This document shows, one piece after another, positions 36,183 through 44,109 of a stretch of 64,000 bases of DNA (position 1 is the stretch's first letter; every line of letters starts with the position of its first letter). Both the position numbers and the translations under genes were made by a program. Origin of the DNA: Ancylobacter radicis (GTDB taxonomy: Bacteria > Pseudomonadota > Alphaproteobacteria > Rhizobiales > Xanthobacteraceae); assembly GCF_018449475.1 (NCBI RefSeq), contig NZ_JAHCQH010000017.1, positions 365,360 to 429,359 on the forward strand, written 5' to 3'. The notes under the pieces are model-generated. The model was not told the DNA's origin, did not search any database, and saw only the letters and a list, made by a program, of their open reading frames with translations.

Positions 36183-38423
36183 ATGAACGAGATGAGCCCC
36201 CTCCCCACCGTCCCGCCGGAAGCCGTGCCGCTCAACCTGTCGCGGCGCAGCTTTCTGGGTGCCTCGCTCGGCGCCCTGGTGCTGGGCGTCGCCCTGCCGG
36301 CGGGCGGACGCGCTTTCGCGCAGGAGGCCGCGCCCGCCATCGTGCCGGGCACGCGCGTCAACGCCTATATCCAGATCCAGCCGGACAGCACGGTGCTGTT
36401 CCGCAGCGCCTTTATCGAGGGCGGCCAGGGCATTTTCACTGCCATGGCCCAGATCGTCGGCGAGGAACTCGACGTCGATCCCACGCAGTTCGTCGTCGAA
36501 GGCGCGCCTCCCGGCCCGGACTACACGCTGATCGGCGGCTACCGCTTCACCGGTGGCAGCATGTCGGTGCGCATGAGTTACGACGCCATGCGCAAGCTCG
36601 GTGCCGCCGCGCGCCGGATGCTGCTCCAGGCTGCCGCGACCCAACTCGGCGTACCGATAGCGGAACTCTCGACGCAGCCCGGCCGGGTGATCCACGCCGC
36701 CTCGAACCGCTCGATCCCCTATGGCGATCTCGCGACGGCCGCCGCCGCCCTGCCGGTGCCGACGGACGTCCCCCTGCGCGCCCGCGCGGATTTCCGCTGG
36801 ATCGGCAAGCCGGTCGCCCGTATCGACATTCGCGACAAGTCGACCGGCAAGGCGACCTACGCCATCGATCTGAAGGTGGATGGCATGCTGTACGGCGCCG
36901 TCCAGCATGGCGTTCGTCTCGGCATGGAACCTGGCACCCTCGCCAATGAGGATCAGGTCAAGGCGATGCCGGGAGTCCACTCCGTGCACCGCCTGCCCGG
37001 TGCGGTCGCTGTGCTGGCCAATAGCTGGTGGCGGGCGCGGCGTGCCGTGGAGGCCCTTCAGATCACCTGGGTCGAGGCCGCTCCCGGCAGCACGGTCCGG
37101 GTCATGCCGGCGGACTACTCCTCGGAGAAGCACCTCGCCGACCTCAAGGCGCGCACCGGCGACGGCCTCGCCTTCGAGACCCATGGCGAGGTTGGCCCGG
37201 CGCTGGCGGGTGCCGCCCGGATCGTCGAGGCAAGCTTCGATGCCCCGCATCTCGCCCATGCCCAGCTGGAGCCGCCCTCGGCGATCGCCCGCTTCAACGC
37301 GGATGGTACGCTGGAGGTCTGGGCACCCAACCAGGCGCCTGAGATGTTCCAGGCCGATGCGGCCAAGGTGGCCGGCATCGCGCCGGAGAAGGTCATCATC
37401 CACTCGCCGATTCTCGGCGGCTTCTTCGGTCGGCACTTCCTCTATCAGACGGCCAATCCCTACCAGCAGGCAATCATGCTCGCCAAGGCGACAGGTCGGC
37501 CGGTGAAGCTGCTCTGGACCCGCGAAGAGGAGTTCCTGCGCGACGCGCTGCGGCCGATGAGCCTCGCCCGCTTCCGCGCCGGCCTCGACGCCAACGGCCT
37601 GCCGGTTGCGCTGAGCGCGGTGGCCGTCGGCGAGGGCGCCACCGGCCGGTGGTTCGGCCGCACGGCCGACAAGGTCGACAGCTCCGCCGTGGAAGGCATC
37701 GCCGGCAAGGTCTACGCGATCCCGAACCGCCGCGTCGGCCATGTCCATGTCGATGACCCCACCATTATTGGCTTCTGGCGCTCGGTTGGGCATTCGATGA
37801 ACGACTTCTTCTACGAGACGTTCTTCGACGAGATGGCCGATGCCGGCAAGCAGGATCCCTATGAGCTGCGCCGGCGCCTGCTCGCCGACAACCCGCGCCA
37901 CCGCAACCTGATCGAGGCGGTCGCCGCGCTTTCCGGCGGCTGGAAGCGTGGCCCCTTCACCGCCGAGGACGGCACAAGGCGCGCCCGTGGCGTCGCCATG
38001 GCCTCGCCGTTTGGCAGCGAGGTCGCGACCATCGCCGAAGTGTCGCTCAAGGGCGGCGAGGTCGTCGTCCACCATGTCTGGGTGGCGGTCGACCCGGGCA
38101 GCATCGTGAACCCCGCGATCATCGAGGCGCAGGTGAACTCGGCCGTGGCGCTTGGACTGTCCTCGGCGCTGCTGGAGGAAGTCGTTTATGAAGGGGGCGT
38201 CCCGCGCGCCCGCAACTATGACGGCTACCCGATCCTGCCGCCCGAGCGGATGCCCAAGGTGCATGTGCGCATCGTCGAAAGCGGTGCTCCCATGGGCGGC
38301 ATTGGCGAGCCCGGCCTTCCCGGCGTGCCGCCCGCCGTGGTGAACGCCGCGTCGGTCCTGACCGGCCAGAGAATCCGCAGCCTGCCGCTCTCGCGCAGCA
38401 GACTGACGGACATGGCGGGCTAA
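36183..38423 (+). CDS. iorB: Tat-exported molybdopterin-binding large subunit (IorB-like dehydrogenase)
   Basis: Catalytic Mo subunit of 746 residues, oxidising aldehydes or N-heterocycles in the periplasm. The start at 36183 is preceded by GAGGAG. LSRRSFLGASLGALVLG (about residues 18-34) is a strong Tat signal ending AFAQEAA. Moco-binding regions include GGYRFTGGSMSVRMS, GGFFGRHFLYQ (about 410) and the catalytic-Glu segment GIGEPGLPGVPPAVVN (about 705-720). No FAD subunit is encoded, so electrons must leave through the Fe-S subunit to a cytochrome or quinone. Moco comes from the moaA pathway. The operon ends at a strong terminator. Confidence 0.93.
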   Translation: MNEMSPLPTVPPEAVPLNLSRRSFLGASLGALVLGVALPAGGRAFAQEAAPAIVPGTRVNAYIQIQPDSTVLFRSAFIEGGQGIFTAMAQIVGEELDVDPTQFVVEGAPPGPDYTLIGGYRFTGGSMSVRMSYDAMRKLGAAARRMLLQAAATQLGVPIAELSTQPGRVIHAASNRSIPYGDLATAAAALPVPTDVPLRARADFRWIGKPVARIDIRDKSTGKATYAIDLKVDGMLYGAVQHGVRLGMEPGTLANEDQVKAMPGVHSVHRLPGAVAVLANSWWRARRAVEALQITWVEAAPGSTVRVMPADYSSEKHLADLKARTGDGLAFETHGEVGPALAGAARIVEASFDAPHLAHAQLEPPSAIARFNADGTLEVWAPNQAPEMFQADAAKVAGIAPEKVIIHSPILGGFFGRHFLYQTANPYQQAIMLAKATGRPVKLLWTREEEFLRDALRPMSLARFRAGLDANGLPVALSAVAVGEGATGRWFGRTADKVDSSAVEGIAGKVYAIPNRRVGHVHVDDPTIIGFWRSVGHSMNDFFYETFFDEMADAGKQDPYELRRRLLADNPRHRNLIEAVAALSGGWKRGPFTAEDGTRRARGVAMASPFGSEVATIAEVSLKGGEVVVHHVWVAVDPGSIVNPAIIEAQVNSAVALGLSSALLEEVVYEGGVPRARNYDGYPILPPERMPKVHVRIVESGAPMGGIGEPGLPGVPPAVVNAASVLTGQRIRSLPLSRSRLTDMAG

Positions 38424-38563
38424 CGACCTCCACCTTTCGGTGCCACGGCCCCGCAGCCCGGCACCGGGAGCAGCCGCCCCTCACCGCGACGAGGTGGCGG
38501 CTGCAGCGTTTTCGGAGGCGGTTAGGGGTCGCCCGCAACCGCTCTGAACCTGACGAAGAAAAG

Positions 38564-38593
38564 CCCGCCGGATCAGCGATCCGGCGGGTTTTT
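38564..38593 (+). terminator. Rho-independent terminator after the Mo-dehydrogenase operon
   Basis: CCCGCCGGATC pairs with GATCCGGCGGG around AGC, followed by TTTTT. The A-rich left flank means it may also stop the convergent MFS transcript. Confidence 0.92.
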
Positions 38594-38627
38594 CATTCGG
38601 CTCATGAGCGGGTCAATAGGCACGCCG

Positions 38628-39839
38628 TCAGGACGCAACGAGAGCGGCCCGCTGGGCCGTCTTCGCGGCGAGCCAGGCGGCGATCACCAGCAACACGGCG
38701 GCGGCCCCGAATGTCGCCTGATAGCCGCTGGCATCGAACAGCACGCCGCCGACCGTCGCGCCGATGGTGATGGCGAGCTGGACCACCGCGACCATCAGCC
38801 CGCCGCCGGCTTCCGCGTCGCGCGGCATGGTGCGCGACAGCCAGGTCCACCAGCCGACCGGCGCCGAGGTCGCAAGCAGGCCCCACACGCCCAGCAGGGC
38901 GGCGGTCACCAGCGGGGACGCGCCGAAGCCGATCAGCGCCGCCGCGATCACCGCCATGATGGCAGGGATGACGATAAGGGTGCGGTAAAGATCGTTCCTC
39001 ACGAAGCGTTCGATCAACAGGGTGCCGATGAAGCCGGTCACACCGATCAGCAGCAGGATGAGCGACAGCGCGGTCAGATCGACCCGCGTCACCGTCTCAA
39101 GGAAGGGGCGCAGATAGGTGAACAGCGCGAACTGGCCCATGAAGAACACGCTGACGGCCGCCATGCCCAGGCACACCACCGGCCGGCGAAACAGGTAGAA
39201 CACATGAACGGAGGTGGCGCGCGCCTCGGTCTTCATCGAGGGCAGGCTGATGAACTGCCAGACGAAGACCGCAACGGCGACCGGGACAACGCAGAAAAAG
39301 GCGCCGCGCCAGCCGATGATCCCGCCAAGAAAGCTGCCCAGCGGAGCCGCGACCACGGTAGCCAGGGCATTTCCGCCATTGAGAATGGCGAGCGCCCTCG
39401 GCACCTGTTGTGCCGGCACCAGCCGCATCGCGGTCGCTGCCGACAGGGACCAAAAGCCGCCGATGACGATGCCGATCAGCGCACGCCCGATCATGAACAC
39501 CGTATAGCTCGGCGCCGTCGCCACGATCGCGCCCGAGGCGATCATCAGGCCCGTCAGCGCGAGCAGCAGGATCCTGCGGTCGAGACGGCCGGCGATGGCG
39601 GTGATGAACAGGCTCGTGAGCACCGCGAACGCGCCGGACACCGAGATGGCCTGCCCGGCCTGCCCTTCGCTGATGTGCAGCTCGTTGGCAATTGGCGTCA
39701 GCAGGCTGACCGGCATGAACTCGGAGGCGATGAGCGTGAAGACGCAGAGGGAGAGCGCAAAGACGCCGCCCCAATTCGCGGCAGGGGAGGCTGTGGCCTC
39801 CGTCATGCCCTCGGCGACAGGCGTATCGTGAGTCAGCAT
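38628..39839 (-). CDS. MFS transporter, DHA1 family (NepI-like)
   Basis: Inner-membrane exporter of 403 residues with twelve helices. The start at 39839 gives MLTHDTPVAEGMTEAT and a TGGA ribosome site. SLCVFTLIASEFMPVSLLTPIANELHISEGQAGQA (split, residues 26-60) and the following FAVLTSLFITAIAGRLDRR, with motif A, resemble the purine nucleoside and sugar efflux group of DHA1. It is divergent from the alcohol dehydrogenase gene, with two LysR-type boxes in the shared 366-bp region. It probably pumps out a toxic substrate or product of the block. Confidence 0.88.
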   Translation of the reverse strand: MLTHDTPVAEGMTEATASPAANWGGVFALSLCVFTLIASEFMPVSLLTPIANELHISEGQAGQAISVSGAFAVLTSLFITAIAGRLDRRILLLALTGLMIASGAIVATAPSYTVFMIGRALIGIVIGGFWSLSAATAMRLVPAQQVPRALAILNGGNALATVVAAPLGSFLGGIIGWRGAFFCVVPVAVAVFVWQFISLPSMKTEARATSVHVFYLFRRPVVCLGMAAVSVFFMGQFALFTYLRPFLETVTRVDLTALSLILLLIGVTGFIGTLLIERFVRNDLYRTLIVIPAIMAVIAAALIGFGASPLVTAALLGVWGLLATSAPVGWWTWLSRTMPRDAEAGGGLMVAVVQLAITIGATVGGVLFDASGYQATFGAAAVLLVIAAWLAAKTAQRAALVAS

Positions 39840-40017
39840 GATGATTCCAGTGAAAGGGCGCGCGCCGGTCGCCACGCAGCGACGCCGGCACCGTCCGGGA
39901 CGGCTCCCGCCGGGCTATCGCCCATTCCGCGCGGCGGGAGGCGTGCGGCGGTGCAGGGTGGATCGAGGCTAGAGGGCAGCTTGCCCTGCGACTACCGGCC
40001 GGAGCGCGCATGGCGTG

Positions 40018-40032
40018 ATGAGGGAGCCTCAT
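40018..40032. promoter_or_regulatory. LysR-type box D
   Basis: ATGAG-GGAGC-CTCAT is a perfect inverted repeat, extended to GATGAG/CTCATC, with T-N11-A spacing. It is nearer the MFS gene than box E. Confidence 0.6.
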
Positions 40033-40079
40033 CAATCGGGGGCCGCGCCCCCCGAGCCTCGCATACGCGACTTTCATTG

Positions 40080-40094
40080 ATGAGCGCCCTTCAT
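40080..40094. promoter_or_regulatory. LysR-type box E
   Basis: ATGAG-CGCCC-TTCAT matches nine of ten arm positions. It lies 112 bp before the alcohol dehydrogenase start, and its left flank ATTG is shared with boxes B and F. Confidence 0.5.
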
Positions 40095-40205
40095 GAGAGC
40101 TAGCGCGCGGCGGCTCTACCCCTGCCGGGTTGCCCGTCCTAGTTCAGGCGTGGACATCCCGGCGCCGCGCGTCAGCGGTGCGGCAGCCACGCACAGGAGA
40201 AGCCC

Positions 40206-41273
40206 ATGAAGACCGTTGGCTATGCGGCGCGCTCGGAGACGACCCCGCTCCGTCCCTATGATTTCGAGCGCCGTGAGCTGCGGCCGAACGACGTCGCGAT
40301 GGAAGTTCTGTTCTGCGGGGTCTGCCATTCGGACCTGCATCAGGCACGCAATGACTGGGGCTGGAGCCGCTACCCGCTGGTGCCCGGCCACGAGATCATC
40401 GGCCGCGTGACCGCCGTCGGGAACGATGTCAAGCATTACGCGGTCGGCGACCATGTGGCGGTCGGCTGCCTCGTCGATTCCTGCCAGAGCTGCGATCAGT
40501 GCCGGAAGGGTCTCGAGCAACTCTGCCGCAAGGGGCCGGTCCAGACCTATAGCGACACGGACCGCTTTTCCTGCGAGCCGACCGCGCTGACCCAGGGCGG
40601 CTATTCCAAGCACCTCGTAACGCGCGAGGAGTTTGTGCTGCGCGTGCCGGAAGGGTTGGACCTTTCCAAGGCCGCCCCGCTGCTCTGCGCCGGCATCACC
40701 ACCTATTCGCCGCTGCGCACCTGGAATGTCGGGCCAGGCAGCCGCGTCGGCGTGGTCGGCCTCGGCGGGCTCGGCCATATGGCGGTGAAGCTCGCCACCG
40801 CGATGGGCGCCGATGTCACCGTGCTGAGCCGCAACCGGGACAAGGAAGCCGACGCGCTGGCGCTCGGCGCCGACTGCCTGCTGGTGTCGAGCGACGCGGA
40901 CGCCATGGCGCAGGCGGCGAGCAGCTTCGATCTCATCATCGACACCGTGCCGGTCAAGCACGACATCAACCCCTATGTGCCGCTGCTCGATGTCGACGCG
41001 ACGCTGGTGCTGGTCGGCCAGATCGGCCCGCTGGCGGAGCCAAGCACCGTGCCGCTGCTGCTGGGCCGTCGCCGCATTGCCGGCTCGCCGATCGGCGGTA
41101 TGGCCCAGACACAGGAGATGCTGAACTTCTGCGCCAAGGCCGGCGTTCTCCCCGATGTCGAGATGATCCGCATGGATGAGATCAACACCGCGTTCGAGCG
41201 GCTGGAAAAGGCCGATGTGCGCTATCGTTTCGTCATCGACATGGCCTCGCTTCCGCTTCCCGACGCGGCCTGA
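40206..41273 (+). CDS. Zinc-dependent NAD(P) alcohol dehydrogenase (YahK/cinnamyl-type)
   Basis: Medium-chain dehydrogenase of 355 residues, expected to reduce aldehydes with NADPH. CGVCHSDLHQARNDWG (about residues 37-52) gives the catalytic zinc Cys, PGHEIIGRV the His-Glu pair, and the structural zinc is held by CQSCDQCRKGLEQLC (about 93-107; the usual four Cys). GVVGLGGLGHMAVKLA (about 180-195) binds the cofactor. PLLCAGITTYSPLR contains the third catalytic-zinc Cys and is the CAD/YahK-type signature. Broad aldehyde reductases of this group detoxify short and aromatic aldehydes. A RibD-like reductase gene follows at 60 bp. Confidence 0.93.
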   Translation: MKTVGYAARSETTPLRPYDFERRELRPNDVAMEVLFCGVCHSDLHQARNDWGWSRYPLVPGHEIIGRVTAVGNDVKHYAVGDHVAVGCLVDSCQSCDQCRKGLEQLCRKGPVQTYSDTDRFSCEPTALTQGGYSKHLVTREEFVLRVPEGLDLSKAAPLLCAGITTYSPLRTWNVGPGSRVGVVGLGGLGHMAVKLATAMGADVTVLSRNRDKEADALALGADCLLVSSDADAMAQAASSFDLIIDTVPVKHDINPYVPLLDVDATLVLVGQIGPLAEPSTVPLLLGRRRIAGSPIGGMAQTQEMLNFCAKAGVLPDVEMIRMDEINTAFERLEKADVRYRFVIDMASLPLPDAA

Positions 41274-41333
41274 AATCCCTTCCCCGACCGTCGGCGGGCC
41301 ATCGCCGGCGGTCCCTTCGTCCGAGGTGCGCCC

Positions 41334-42029
41334 GTGAAGCCCTATGTCATCTGCCTTATGGAAACCTCGCTCGATGGGCGCCTGCACCCGAGCCGCTTCA
41401 CCGACAGCCCGCAGGGTGGCCGCGCCGACTGGGGCCGGCTCTATGAGCAGGTCCACGGCACACTGAAAGCCGATGCCTGGCTGGTCGGGCGGGTGACGAT
41501 GACCGAGATGGCCAAGGGCGTGCCGCATCCGCCGGCGAATGTCGGCGCGGTGGCGCGCCCGTTCCATGTCGCGACGCGGGCGGCGAGCTACGCCATCGCG
41601 CTCGATCCTTCCGGCAAGGTGCACTTCAAGGGATCAGGCGTCGGTGGCGATTCTGCCATCGCCCTGCTCGGCCGGGATGTGCCGGACAGCCACCTCGCCG
41701 AACTCGCGGCCGATGGCGTTTCCTACATCGTCGCCGAGGGCGCCGAGATCGACCTTGCGGCGACGCTGGAGATTCTGGCGCGTGAGTTCGGCATCCAGCG
41801 CCTTGCGGTGGAGGGCGGCGCGCGCGCCAATGGCGCCTTCTTCGCCGCCGGTCTCGTCGATGAGTTCAGCGTGCTCATCGCCCCCGCGCTCGACGCCCGG
41901 CCGGGCAGCGAGGCCATCGTCGACGCGGGCCCCGACGGGCTCGCCGGCAAGGTCACCCTGTCGCTCCTCGCCGCTGAAACGCTCGATCACGGCGTGGTCC
42001 ATCTTCGCTATGCGGTGAAGCCGGCCTGA
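41334..42029 (+). CDS. RibD C-terminal/dihydrofolate reductase-fold protein
   Basis: NADPH-binding reductase of 231 residues from a GTG start. PYVICLMETSLDGRLHPSRF at the N-terminus, WLVGRVTMTEMAKG (about residues 48-61) and RLAVEGGARANGAFFAAGLVDEF (split, about 155-180) are characteristic of the RibD C-terminal reductase family. The deaminase half of true RibD is absent, so it is not a complete riboflavin enzyme. It probably reduces a small carbonyl or imine substrate. It lies in the same unit as the alcohol dehydrogenase with no promoter-like box between. Confidence 0.85.
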   Translation: MKPYVICLMETSLDGRLHPSRFTDSPQGGRADWGRLYEQVHGTLKADAWLVGRVTMTEMAKGVPHPPANVGAVARPFHVATRAASYAIALDPSGKVHFKGSGVGGDSAIALLGRDVPDSHLAELAADGVSYIVAEGAEIDLAATLEILAREFGIQRLAVEGGARANGAFFAAGLVDEFSVLIAPALDARPGSEAIVDAGPDGLAGKVTLSLLAAETLDHGVVHLRYAVKPA

Positions 42030-42141
42030 AGCGGTCTTGGCGAACACGGGTTCACCGATACAGCTTTAGAATGTTGTTTTTACGCATTTTCTTGCCGCGA
42101 ACAGAAATCCACGTCGCTCGAAAATGCTCTAGCATCCCCGC

Positions 42142-43386
42142 ATGACCCACACCTGCGACATCGCCATCATCGGGGCCGGCGCGGCCGGCATCGGCGCCGC
42201 CCGGCGGCTGGCCGGTCGCGGCCTGTCGGTTGTCGTGCTGGAGGCCCTGCCGCGCCTTGGCGGGCGCGCCTGGACCGCGATGACGCGCGGCCTGTCCCTC
42301 GATCTTGGTTGCGGCTGGCTGCATTCGGCCGACCGCAACCCGTGGGCGCGGATCGCGGAGGCCGCCGGCTTCGTCCTGGATCGCCGGCGCAGTGCCTGGG
42401 ATCAGCAGTTCGGCGATCTCGGGGCTGCCCCGGCGGACTGGGAAGCGGCCGGCGCGGCGTTCGACACCTGGAGCCGAAGCCTCGTCGATGAACCTCCGGC
42501 CAGCGACCGGGCCTTTGACGCGGTGAAGCGCGGCGAGCGATGGCTCGCCTATCTCCAGGCCTTGAGCGGCTATATCAGCGGCGACGAACTGGAGCGCATA
42601 TCGGCCGCCGATTATGCCGCTTATGATAGCGCCTCGACCGATCTCAACTGGCGTCTGCCGGCTGGCTACGGCACGCTGATCACCTCCCGCTTCCCTGCCG
42701 ATGTGGCGCTGCATCTGGCAACGCCGGTGCAGCGGATCGACGTCGACGGGCCCGTCGTCGAACTCGTCACCCCGCGCGGCACGCTGCGCTGCCGGGCGGC
42801 GATCATCACCGTCTCCACTCACGTGCTTGCCGGTACGGCGATCCGCTGGCCGGCCGCGCTCGGTCCCTGGCGCGCGGCGGCGGCGCATCTGCCGCTGGGC
42901 TGCAACGAGAAGCTGTTTCTGGAGATCATCGGTCCCTCGCCCTTCGAGGCGGAGACCCATGTGCAGGGCGACCTCCATGACCCGGCATCGGGCACCTATT
43001 ACATCCGGCCCTTCGGGTTCCCCGTCATCGAGTGCTTCCTCGGCGGCGCCGGCGCCCGCAGCGCCCTTGCGGCGGGAACGGACGCTGCCTTCGGCCATGC
43101 CACCGACCAGCTCGTTGCCCTCTTCGGCGGGAATGTGCGCCGCGCTCTGCGACCGGCTCTCGCCTCCGCCTGGGGCGCGACGCCCACGATCGGGGGCGGC
43201 TACAGTCATGCCTTGCCCGGTCACCGCGCCGCACGCGACCAGATCGCCCGTCCTTTCGAGGAGCGGCTGTTTTTCGCCGGCGAGGCCACGCATCCTACGG
43301 ACTTCTCGACCGCACATGGCGCGCTGCTTAGTGGGATTCGCGCCGCTGGCGAGGCGGCAGAAGCCCTCAGTGGTAAGCGGCAATAG
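42142..43386 (+). CDS. FAD-dependent flavin monoamine oxidase family protein
   Basis: Flavoprotein of 414 residues that would oxidise an amine or related substrate with oxygen or another acceptor. DIAIIGAGAAGIGAARRLAG (residues 6-25) is the dinucleotide-binding GxGxxG, followed by VVVLEALPRLGGRAW (35-49) with the RxGGR region, and LPAGYGTLI (about 173). The C-terminal RLFFAGEATHPTDFSTAHGALLSG (about 374-397) is the amine oxidase FAD-binding end. No signal peptide. The 112-bp upstream gap is AT-rich and lacks the cluster box, so it may be regulated independently. Confidence 0.9.
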   Translation: MTHTCDIAIIGAGAAGIGAARRLAGRGLSVVVLEALPRLGGRAWTAMTRGLSLDLGCGWLHSADRNPWARIAEAAGFVLDRRRSAWDQQFGDLGAAPADWEAAGAAFDTWSRSLVDEPPASDRAFDAVKRGERWLAYLQALSGYISGDELERISAADYAAYDSASTDLNWRLPAGYGTLITSRFPADVALHLATPVQRIDVDGPVVELVTPRGTLRCRAAIITVSTHVLAGTAIRWPAALGPWRAAAAHLPLGCNEKLFLEIIGPSPFEAETHVQGDLHDPASGTYYIRPFGFPVIECFLGGAGARSALAAGTDAAFGHATDQLVALFGGNVRRALRPALASAWGATPTIGGGYSHALPGHRAARDQIARPFEERLFFAGEATHPTDFSTAHGALLSGIRAAGEAAEALSGKRQ

Positions 43387-43475
43387 ATACCGGCCAGCGC
43401 AAATGCTGCCGAAACCGCCCTTCCCATAGGGCTTCGCCGGCCTCGCGCAATAACGATAAGTTGATAGTGGGATTG

Positions 43476-43490
43476 ATGAATTTCCCACAT
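43476..43490. promoter_or_regulatory. LysR-type box F upstream of cytochrome c
   Basis: ATGAA-TTTCC-CACAT is the weakest match (eight of ten arm positions) but keeps T-N11-A and the ATTG left flank found at boxes B and E. GTGGGA/TCCCAC (43468-43488) also pair around it. Confidence 0.4.
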
Positions 43491-43615
43491 AGCGCCATGC
43501 GAGAGAGCCCGGCTAATCCCTCCTCATCCCTCTGCGTAAGCTTGAGCTTCCTAAGGTCTGCGTTGGCGCCCGCCACCGTCCGGCCTCGACGATAGCGAAC
43601 CTTGCCGGAGACAGG

Positions 43616-44002
43616 ATGGCCTCTCGATTCCTCGCCGTACTTGCCTGCTCAACTCTCGCCCTTTCGGGTCTCGCCCCTCCGGCCAGCGCACAGGACGCGG
43701 CGACCGGAGAACGCCTGTTCCGCACCCGCTGCGCCTCCTGCCATTCCCTTGAGCCGGGACAGAACCGCATCGGCCCCAGCCTGAACGGCGTCATCGGACG
43801 CCAGGCGGGAAGTGTCGAGGGCGCACGCTATTCGGCCGGCCTGCGCGACCTCGGCATCACCTGGGATGCGGCACAGATCGACACCTTCCTCGCCAATCCG
43901 CGCGCCATGGTGAAGGGAAGCACCATGACCATCTCCGTGACCAACGCGGCGGATCGCGCGGCGATCACCGCCTATCTGCAGAGCCAGCCGTCAAGCAACT
44001 GA
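43616..44002 (+). CDS. Periplasmic class I cytochrome c
   Basis: Soluble c-type cytochrome of 128 residues. The signal peptide ends PPASAQDA; the mature protein starts with ATGERLFRTRCASCHSLEPGQNRIGPSLNGVIGR (split), where CASCH (about residues 39-43) is the haem attachment site. KGSTMTI (about 100-106) supplies the axial Met. This is the cytochrome c2/mitochondrial-type fold. GGAGACAGG precedes the ATG. It is a plausible electron acceptor for the periplasmic Mo-dehydrogenase of the same block, which has no cytochrome subunit of its own; that link is inference. Confidence 0.93.
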   Translation: MASRFLAVLACSTLALSGLAPPASAQDAATGERLFRTRCASCHSLEPGQNRIGPSLNGVIGRQAGSVEGARYSAGLRDLGITWDAAQIDTFLANPRAMVKGSTMTISVTNAADRAAITAYLQSQPSSN

Positions 44003-44109
44003 CCGGGCAATCCGAGCTGATCCGCCGCGCGCCGCGCCGCGCGCGCATCATCCACCCCGTCCGCCTTGTGTCCGGCGGGGGCGCGACATTGAAAACAAGG
44101 AGTTCGCTT

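Larger units (their letters stand above)
39840..40205. other. Divergent regulatory region with two LysR-type boxes
   Basis: This 366-bp gap between the MFS and alcohol dehydrogenase genes has no coding potential. It contains box D (40018-40032), a GC hairpin CGGGGG-N-CCCCCG (40037-40054) and box E (40080-40094). Beyond the boxes, CTCATCAAT (40028-40036) and ATTGATGAG (40076-40084) form a wide perfect inverted repeat facing each other across the hairpin. Confidence 0.6.

Noticed and set aside
36126..38264. Very long minus-strand open frame (712 codons) opposite the Mo-dehydrogenase large subunit
   Set aside because: The plus-strand frame has full family motifs; the antisense protein is Arg/Gly/Ala/His-rich with no domain, a GC-bias artefact.
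38604..40103. 499-codon plus-strand frame opposite the MFS gene
   Set aside because: His/Arg/Gln-rich shadow; the minus strand encodes a clear twelve-helix transporter.
41334..42029. Full riboflavin biosynthesis RibD
   Set aside because: Only the C-terminal reductase fold is present; there is no deaminase domain and no rib genes nearby.
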